Of a DNA stretch of 10,809 nt, positions 6,061 through 10,809 are shown piece after piece; position 1 is the first letter of the stretch; each line of letters opens with the position of its first letter. Made by a program: the position numbers and the translations under genes. The notes beneath the pieces were generated by a model. That model saw only the letters and a program-made list of their open reading frames with translations. It ran no database searches and was not told the origin of the DNA. Source of the stretch: Clostridia bacterium (GTDB lineage Bacteria > Bacillota > Clostridia > Christensenellales > CAG-138); contig JAFSFN010000146.1 of NCBI GenBank assembly GCA_017435185.1, forward strand, positions 1-10,809. The letters are read 5' to 3'.

Positions 6061-6866
6061 TGAGGGATATAACTCTCGGTCAGTATTATAATACGGATTC
6101 CGTCATTCATTCGCTTGACCCGAGAACAAAGCTCACACTTACATTCGGATATCTTATACTGATATTTTTGATTAGCAAGATGTGGCTGTTTGCTTTTGCG
6201 GCAGCTTTTATTGCCGTAGTCACAATATTGTCCAAAGTACCGTTTTCAATGGTACTCAGGTCGTTAAAACCGATGCGGTGGCTGTTATTGTTTATGTTTG
6301 TGCTCAACTTGTTTATGAGCAGAAGCGGAGAGGTTCTTTTTAAGTGGTGGATATTCGAACTTACAACGGGAGGTATCCGTCAGGCGTTGTTTATGACTTT
6401 TCGTCTGCTTTTGCTTGTCATGGGAACTTCGCTCATGACTTTTACTACCACTCCGATAGCGTTGACAGATGGTCTTGAAAAACTGCTTGCTCCGCTCAAA
6501 AAGATAGGGTTTCCCGCACATGAGCTGGCAATGATGATGACGATTGCGTTAAGATTCATTCCCATATTGCTTGAAGAATCGGACAAAATAACAAAGGCTC
6601 AGCTTTCACGAGGAGCAGACCTTGAAAGCGGAAATATAATCAAAAAAGCAAAAAGCATGGTGCCGATACTCGTGCCCTTGTTCATAAGCGCATTTCGCCG
6701 AGCCGACGAATTGGCAATGGCAATGGAAAGCCGTTGTTATCACGGCGACGAGGGCAGAACGAGAATGCGTGTGCTGACGCTTAAAAAGTGTGATTTTACA
6801 GCCTTTTTGGTGTTTGCGCTTGTATTTGTATCAGTGCTTCTTTTGCAAAACCTAATGGCTTTTTAG
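6057..6866 (+). CDS. ecfT: ECF transporter transmembrane subunit EcfT
   Basis: This is the integral membrane scaffold that links the ATPase pair to substrate-specific S components. It has 269 residues. The opening MMRDITLGQYYNTDSVIHSLDPRTKL is characteristic of the family. Hydrophobic segments lie near 29-60, 75-90, 108-130, 155-172 and 240-266. The two coupling-helix motifs that contact the ATPases appear as SRG (184-186, in KAQLSRGADLESGN) and SRC (225-227, in AMESRCYHGDEGRTRM), where most relatives have an alanine before the arginine; the arginines are kept. The start at 6057 overlaps the ecfA2 stop (ATGA); a second ATG at 6060 is possible but 6057 fits the family better. GAAAGGA at 6037-6043 may serve as ribosome binding site. 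No S-component gene is adjacent, as expected for a shared group II module. Confidence 0.96.
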   Translation: MMRDITLGQYYNTDSVIHSLDPRTKLTLTFGYLILIFLISKMWLFAFAAAFIAVVTILSKVPFSMVLRSLKPMRWLLLFMFVLNLFMSRSGEVLFKWWIFELTTGGIRQALFMTFRLLLLVMGTSLMTFTTTPIALTDGLEKLLAPLKKIGFPAHELAMMMTIALRFIPILLEESDKITKAQLSRGADLESGNIIKKAKSMVPILVPLFISAFRRADELAMAMESRCYHGDEGRTRMRVLTLKKCDFTAFLVFALVFVSVLLLQNLMAF

Positions 6867-6882
6867 AATGGGAGTACACAGC

Positions 6883-7311
6883 TTGGATATAAGTTCAAAA
6901 ACGAGAAAAACAGTCATAATTATCGCTTGCATTTTATTGCTTGCGGCTGTTTGTTTGCACTTTATCTCAAACAAAAGTACATCTTTGCAATGGGTGCGCG
7001 ATGAACTTGCGGCACATTCGATAGAGTTGACAGAAGCTGAAATCATATATGAAGGAAATGCTTCAAATACAGACATACGCTCATTGCTCGTGGCATCGGA
7101 CGCTTCAATAGAAGCGGCTGTTAAAGCAAGCACAGAGGCAGGCTTCTCGGCCAATATAGATGAAGTGGGCAATGTGGTACTGCTCAGAGCTGATGTAAAC
7201 AGCCAAGAGAAGATGACGATATATGTTTTTGAAAGCCAAAACACGCCCATGCATATAGCTCTGTGCTTTATTCAGAATGAAGATTCAGGTAAAGTGAGGG
7301 CGGCTTCATGA
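6883..7311 (+). CDS. Unrecognised small membrane-anchored protein between ecfT and truA
   Basis: I do not recognise this family. From a TTG at 6883 it encodes 142 residues: a short positively charged N-terminus (KTRK), one hydrophobic segment (about residues 10-28) and a soluble, mostly acidic and helical/strand-like domain of about 110 residues. Under the positive-inside rule the N-terminus should be cytoplasmic and the domain outside the membrane. An uncleaved signal anchor fits better than a cleaved signal peptide, since no clear AxA site follows. The TTG is preferred because GGGAG at 6870-6874 sits 8 nt before it. The alternative ATG at 6868 adds five residues and has no ribosome binding site. 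The 3' end overlaps truA by the ATGA arrangement, so it is probably a real, cotranslated member of the operon. Function is unknown. Confidence 0.75.
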   Translation: MDISSKTRKTVIIIACILLLAAVCLHFISNKSTSLQWVRDELAAHSIELTEAEIIYEGNASNTDIRSLLVASDASIEAAVKASTEAGFSANIDEVGNVVLLRADVNSQEKMTIYVFESQNTPMHIALCFIQNEDSGKVRAAS

Positions 7312-8072
7312 GAATAAGAATGGTCATAAGCTATGACGGTACAAATTATGTCGGCTGGCAGACACAGCCCAACGGTATTACTGTTCAGGAAGAAATAGAA
7401 AAAGCACTTTTCAAGCTGACGGGAGAGAAGACAGTTCTTCACGGCTCGGGACGCACTGATTCAGGTGTGCACGCAAGGGCGCAAGTGGCACATTTTGATA
7501 CAAATTCAAGAATACCTGCCGATAAATTCAGTTTTGCGCTCAATACTCACTTGCCGAAAGATATCAGAATAATGTACAGCGGCGAGGCGGACAGTGAGTT
7601 TCACTCGCGTTTTACAGCAAAGAGAAAAACATATTGCTACACTGTTCAAAGCGGTGTGCATGAAGACCCGTTTATGCGTAATACTTCGCTTTTTATACAT
7701 TCACCGTTGGATTTTGACGCAATGCAGAAAGAAGCGCAGGCGGTTGTCGGAACGCATGATTTTGCAGCGTTTCGTTCAACAGGCACCGTGAATAAGACTA
7801 CGGTGCGAACTGTTTTTGAGTCGTACTGGACAAAAAAAGAAAATCTTTTCGTTTATACAGTCTGCGGAGACGGTTTCCTGTATAATATGGTCAGGATACT
7901 TGCAGGAACGATGATAGATGTCGGCATGGGCAGGATTGAAGCAGGTGCTGTCAGGCGTGCGCTTGAAAGTGCCGACAGAAGTGATGCGGGCGCAACGGCG
8001 CCTTCGCATGGGCTCATGCTTAAAAGAGTGATATATCCCGATTTTGATACGGAGGAAGTGCTTGGAAAATGA
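7308..8072 (+). CDS. truA: tRNA pseudouridine(38-40) synthase TruA
   Basis: TruA isomerises uridines 38, 39 and 40 in the anticodon stem-loop of many tRNAs and acts as a cytoplasmic dimer. The 254-residue length is typical. The catalytic aspartate D51 lies in GSGRTDSGVHA (46-56). The N-terminal strand MVISYDGTNYVGWQTQPNG, the AKRKTYCYTV segment and the C-terminal GDGFLYNMVRILAGTMIDVG motif are all diagnostic. The ATG overlaps the stop of the preceding small membrane protein gene (ATGA), with GTGAGGG at 7294-7300 as ribosome binding site. truA directly after ecfA-ecfA-ecfT is a common Firmicute arrangement, normally downstream of ribosomal protein genes; here an extra gene separates ecfT and truA, and ribosomal genes are not seen. 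No key residue is missing. Confidence 0.98.
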   Translation: MRIRMVISYDGTNYVGWQTQPNGITVQEEIEKALFKLTGEKTVLHGSGRTDSGVHARAQVAHFDTNSRIPADKFSFALNTHLPKDIRIMYSGEADSEFHSRFTAKRKTYCYTVQSGVHEDPFMRNTSLFIHSPLDFDAMQKEAQAVVGTHDFAAFRSTGTVNKTTVRTVFESYWTKKENLFVYTVCGDGFLYNMVRILAGTMIDVGMGRIEAGAVRRALESADRSDAGATAPSHGLMLKRVIYPDFDTEEVLGK

Positions 8073-9016
8073 AAATAGTGGTTTTGCCGCCGGTTGATGA
8101 CGGTCATAAAAAAATACTCGAAAGTGCTTGCGAAGATGCGCAATTCATATATTCAGACCTTGAACGGGTCAATGAAGAAATGGTGCATGATGCCGATGTG
8201 ATATTCGGCAATGTTCCGTTTGAATTGCTTAAAAAAACTGAAAAACTCAAATTGCTTCAGCTTGCGGCGGCAGGTACGGACGGTTATATACAGACTTTGC
8301 CCAAAGGTGCTGTGCTTGCAAATGTTACCGGTGCGTTTGGCCTTGCAATAGGCGAACATATGCTCGGCGTGACGCTCATGCTCATGAAGCGATTACATCA
8401 GTACAGGGATAATCAGCTAAAGCATGACTGGCGTGACATGGGAAATGTCAACTCGATAGAAGGAGCAACAGTGCTGGTTTTAGGCATGGGCGATATAGGC
8501 GGAAGCTATGCAAAGAAAATGAAAGCATTGGGCGCATATATCATAGGCGTTCGCCGTAAGGACCTTACAAAGCCCGAATATGCTGATGAATTATATCTTT
8601 CAAGCGATATAGATTCACTTTTGCCGAGAGCGGATATAGTGGCGATGGCGATGCCGTCAATGAAAGAAACATATAGGCTTATGGATGCGCGTCGTCTTGC
8701 GCTTTTGAAAGATGGAGCGATACTGGTTAATGTCGGCAGAGGTAATGCGATAGACACTGAGGCATTGGCGGATGCCTGCGAGAATGGTCGAATAAGTGCG
8801 GCGATAGATGTTACCGACCCTGAACCGCTGCCGAGCGACCATCGTTTATGGGGGATGGAGAGCGTTGTAATAACTCCTCATATTTCGGGCTTCTTCCACT
8901 TGAAAAAGACACTCGACAACGAGGTTGATATTGCCGCATACAATATTTGTGCATTGGCAAAGGGTGAGCCCTTTAGAAATCTGGTCGATATGGAGACCGG
9001 TTATTTGAAAAAGTGA
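8069..9016 (+). CDS. D-isomer-specific 2-hydroxyacid dehydrogenase
   Basis: This 315-residue oxidoreductase of the D-2-hydroxyacid dehydrogenase family interconverts 2-keto acids and D-2-hydroxy acids with a nicotinamide cofactor. A Rossmann glycine motif GMGDIG is at 139-144. The catalytic triad reads R224 (NVGRGN), E252 (DPEP) and H271 (TPHISG). After the second Rossmann strand the sequence is GVRRKD (160-165), with Arg-Arg where NAD-specific members have an acidic residue; this suggests a preference for NADP(H), by inference. The substrate (glyoxylate, hydroxypyruvate, another keto acid) cannot be told from sequence. It overlaps truA by ATGA; GGAGG at 8051-8055 lies 13 nt before the start, which is long, so coupling to truA translation is likely. 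Family assignment is firm; specificity is open. Confidence 0.93.
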   Translation: MKIVVLPPVDDGHKKILESACEDAQFIYSDLERVNEEMVHDADVIFGNVPFELLKKTEKLKLLQLAAAGTDGYIQTLPKGAVLANVTGAFGLAIGEHMLGVTLMLMKRLHQYRDNQLKHDWRDMGNVNSIEGATVLVLGMGDIGGSYAKKMKALGAYIIGVRRKDLTKPEYADELYLSSDIDSLLPRADIVAMAMPSMKETYRLMDARRLALLKDGAILVNVGRGNAIDTEALADACENGRISAAIDVTDPEPLPSDHRLWGMESVVITPHISGFFHLKKTLDNEVDIAAYNICALAKGEPFRNLVDMETGYLKK

Positions 9017-9029
9017 GTGTGGTTTTGGT

Positions 9030-10328
9030 ATGGATACTGTATTGCTTATAATTTGTGCCGTGATGCTGCTTGTCTGCACCGTATTGCTCATTGTGCTTCT
9101 TGCAAAAAAGAATGATTCGGCAGCAGGCGAAGCGATAGAACTTCTGCGCCGTGAGACAGAGGAGCGTGAGCGTGCGGCTCGTGCCGAGCTTAATGAGAAT
9201 CTTCGTGCTTCGATGAGCATGATGAATGAGAACCTTTCAAATCGCCTTGCCGAAACGGACAAGAGCATGATGTCAAAGCTGGAGCTTTTGAATCAGAATC
9301 AGTACACGGCCAGCATGAAACTTGAAAACCGCATAGGCACATTTTCAACCGAGAATGAACAGAAACTTGAAAATATAAGGGCGACTGTCGAAAAACGCCT
9401 CAACTATATTCAGGAAGACAACAACAAACGCCTTGACGAGGTAAGAAAAATAGTCGATGAAAAGCTCCAGGAGCGTATGACGCAGAGTTTTGCGCTCGTG
9501 ACCGAGCGTTTGGAGCAGGTGTATAAAGGACTTGGAGAGATGCAGACACTTGCGGTCGGCGTCGGAGACCTTAAAAAAGTGCTTTCAAATGTTAAAACAA
9601 GGGGTGTTTTGGGCGAAATGCAGCTTGGAGCAATAATCTCCGAGATACTTGCTCCCGAACAATATGAAACAAATGTCGTTACCGTCAGCAACAGCCGCAA
9701 TCCGGTTGAATATGCGGTCAAGATGCCGGGCGGAGACGGTATGTCACATGTATATCTGCCGATAGACGCAAAGTTTCCGTCAGATGCTTACTATGAGCTT
9801 ATGGATGCATATGACAGCGGTGATGCGGTGCGTATCAAAACGGCACAGGACAATCTAAAGATGCGTATAAAAGGTTTTGCGAAGGATATCAAAGAAAAAT
9901 ACATTTCGCCTCCCAACACTACCGATTTTGCTATAATGTTCCTGCCCACAGAGGGGCTTTATGCCGAAGCTGTAAAGCTCGGGCTTATCGAAACGCTTCA
10001 GCGTGAATACAAAGTGAATATGACAGGTCCGTCCACAATGGCTGCATTCTTGAACAGCTTGCAGATGGGCTTCAGAACGCTTGCGATACAGAAACGAAGC
10101 AGTGAAGTGTGGAAAGTATTGGGTGCTGTGAGAACAGAATTCGATAAATTCCAAAGCGTACTTGAAAAGGCACAGGACAGAATAGTAAAGGCAAATAACG
10201 AGCTTGATCTGCTCATCGGCGTAAGAACAAGGCAGATACGAAGCAAGCTCAAAAATGTCACGGAACTTCCGCAGGAGGAAGCGGAACTTTATTTGCCGTT
10301 GAATGATGAAAGTTCGATAGATATATAA
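9030..10328 (+). CDS. rmuC: RmuC family DNA recombination-limiting protein
   Basis: This 432-residue protein is of the RmuC family, whose E. coli member limits inversion recombination at short inverted repeats and has a nuclease-like fold. Residues about 4-26 form an N-terminal transmembrane anchor followed by AKK. Residues about 35-165 are a long charged coiled coil (REKE-type heptads, several NEN and EKR runs). The conserved RmuC domain occupies about 170-400, including GVLGEMQLGAIISEIL (192-207), LPIDAKFP, FLPTEGLYAEA and GPSTMAAFLNSLQMGF. Length and order are normal. The ATG lies 13 nt after the dehydrogenase stop with no clear ribosome binding site (only a weak GTGAG further up), so readthrough or coupled initiation is likely. 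Identity is secure; biochemical activity in Firmicutes is poorly defined. Confidence 0.95.
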   Translation: MDTVLLIICAVMLLVCTVLLIVLLAKKNDSAAGEAIELLRRETEERERAARAELNENLRASMSMMNENLSNRLAETDKSMMSKLELLNQNQYTASMKLENRIGTFSTENEQKLENIRATVEKRLNYIQEDNNKRLDEVRKIVDEKLQERMTQSFALVTERLEQVYKGLGEMQTLAVGVGDLKKVLSNVKTRGVLGEMQLGAIISEILAPEQYETNVVTVSNSRNPVEYAVKMPGGDGMSHVYLPIDAKFPSDAYYELMDAYDSGDAVRIKTAQDNLKMRIKGFAKDIKEKYISPPNTTDFAIMFLPTEGLYAEAVKLGLIETLQREYKVNMTGPSTMAAFLNSLQMGFRTLAIQKRSSEVWKVLGAVRTEFDKFQSVLEKAQDRIVKANNELDLLIGVRTRQIRSKLKNVTELPQEEAELYLPLNDESSIDI

Positions 10329-10329
10329 T
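10299..10329 (+). promoter_or_regulatory. Candidate promoter of deoD
   Basis: TTGAAT (10299-10304) precedes two overlapping -10 choices at the rmuC stop codon: TATATA (10322-10327) at 17 nt, or a perfect TATAAT (10324-10329) at 19 nt. Transcription would start around 10334-10336 and give a leader of about 30 nt that includes the deoD ribosome binding site. The match is moderate, and A/T-rich sequence here raises the chance of coincidence. Confidence 0.4.
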
Positions 10330-10348
10330 TATTTTATTAGTATTTGAT

Positions 10349-10355
10349 AAGGAGG
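10349..10355 (+). promoter_or_regulatory. Ribosome binding site of deoD
   Basis: AAGGAGG, a full Shine-Dalgarno match, lies 8 nt before the ATG at 10364. It supports independent translation of deoD rather than coupling to rmuC, whose stop is 35 nt upstream of the start. Confidence 0.88.
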
Positions 10356-10363
10356 AAAACACA

Positions 10364-10809
10364 ATGGCAACACCGCATATTAACGCAGAAAAGGGCGATT
10401 TCGCAAAAACGGTACTCATGCCGGGCGACCCGCTCAGAGCAAAATTTATTGCAGAAACATTTCTTGAGGATGCTGTGCTCGTGACGAGCGTGAGAAATGT
10501 ACTCGGTTATACGGGAACATACAAGGGAAAGAAAGTGTCAGTAATGGCAAGTGGCATGGGTATGCCGTCAATGGGCATATATTCATACGAACTTTTTAAT
10601 TGTTTTGATGTTGATAACATAATCCGCATAGGTACGGCAGGCTCAATATCAAATGATGTCAAGCTCAAGAGCATCATAATAGGCATGAGCGCAAGCTATG
10701 ATTCAAATTATGGTGCACAGTTCAGAATGCCCGGCACATACAGCCCCACGGCAAGCTACAAGCTCCTCAAGGCCGCAACCGACACAGCAGAGCGCTTGAA
10801 CATTCCCGT
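10364..10809 (+). CDS. deoD: Purine nucleoside phosphorylase DeoD-type (5' part, runs off right edge)
   Basis: These are the first 148 residues of a hexameric-type purine nucleoside phosphorylase, which splits purine (deoxy)ribonucleosides with phosphate into base and sugar 1-phosphate for salvage. The opening MATPHINAEKGDFAKTVLMP and the phosphate-binding GDPLR (G21, R25) are diagnostic. H5, R44 and R88 match the ribose- and phosphate-contacting residues known in the E. coli enzyme (offset by one). SGMGMPSMGIY and RIGTAGS are also typical. The catalytic aspartate near position 204 is beyond the window. The start is fixed by a strong ribosome binding site. A 35-nt gap and a candidate promoter separate it from rmuC, so it may form its own transcript as well as receiving readthrough. 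Confidence 0.97.
   Translation, partial: MATPHINAEKGDFAKTVLMPGDPLRAKFIAETFLEDAVLVTSVRNVLGYTGTYKGKKVSVMASGMGMPSMGIYSYELFNCFDVDNIIRIGTAGSISNDVKLKSIIIGMSASYDSNYGAQFRMPGTYSPTASYKLLKAATDTAERLNIP

Noticed and set aside
6868..6882. ATG at 6868 as start of the small membrane protein
   Set aside because: No Shine-Dalgarno sequence precedes it, and the GGGAG at 6870-6874 is correctly placed for the TTG at 6883. It remains possible because the difference is only five residues.
10329..10363. Terminator between rmuC and deoD
   Set aside because: The 35-nt gap is A/T-rich and contains no stem of useful length before the deoD ribosome binding site.
1..10809. Mobile element, CRISPR array, phage or defence system
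   Set aside because: No transposase, integrase, direct-repeat array, terminal inverted repeats or compositional shift was seen. All genes but one match housekeeping families.

Overview
The window looks like ordinary chromosome from a Clostridia-type Firmicute, probably in the Ruminococcaceae/Oscillospirales neighbourhood. The evidence is: strong AAGGAGG ribosome binding sites, a TTG start with a good site in front of it, a group II ECF energising module (two different ATPases plus EcfT) followed by truA, a type 2 isoleucyl-tRNA synthetase of the clostridial kind, and tightly overlapping collinear genes. By eye the GC content is moderate and even, and frequent ATA isoleucine codons occur throughout. 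I see no phage, transposon, CRISPR, tRNA or rRNA sequence and no compositional break. The lineage is an inference from protein resemblance.

Layout: bases 1-1220 hold the 5' two-fifths of ileS on the minus strand, running off the left edge. A 208-bp divergent intergenic region (1221-1428) carries a near-consensus ileS promoter and a weaker candidate ftsH promoter. Everything to the right is on the plus strand: ftsH, a PHP-domain phosphoesterase, ecfA1, ecfA2, ecfT, a small unrecognised membrane protein, truA, a D-2-hydroxyacid dehydrogenase, rmuC, and the 5' end of deoD running off the right edge. Most junctions overlap (TAATG, ATGA, or a 25-nt overlap), which suggests translational coupling.

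The genes serve several tasks: membrane proteolysis (FtsH), nucleotide/RNA phosphoester hydrolysis (PHP protein), shared energising of vitamin or metal uptake (EcfA1-EcfA2-EcfT, substrate-binding S components elsewhere), tRNA pseudouridylation (TruA), an oxidoreductase, a DNA-maintenance protein (RmuC) and purine salvage (DeoD). Some regulatory substructure seems to lie inside the gene train. A 10-bp-arm inverted repeat resembling a terminator sits in the first codons of the PHP gene. A perfect -10 box lies just upstream of an SD-less ecfA1 start, as expected for a leaderless mRNA. Another candidate promoter precedes deoD.

No clearly new biological system was found. The points most worth checking are the candidate leaderless ecfA1 start, the intragenic hairpin, the Gln in place of the switch histidine in EcfA1, and the unidentified membrane protein between ecfT and truA.
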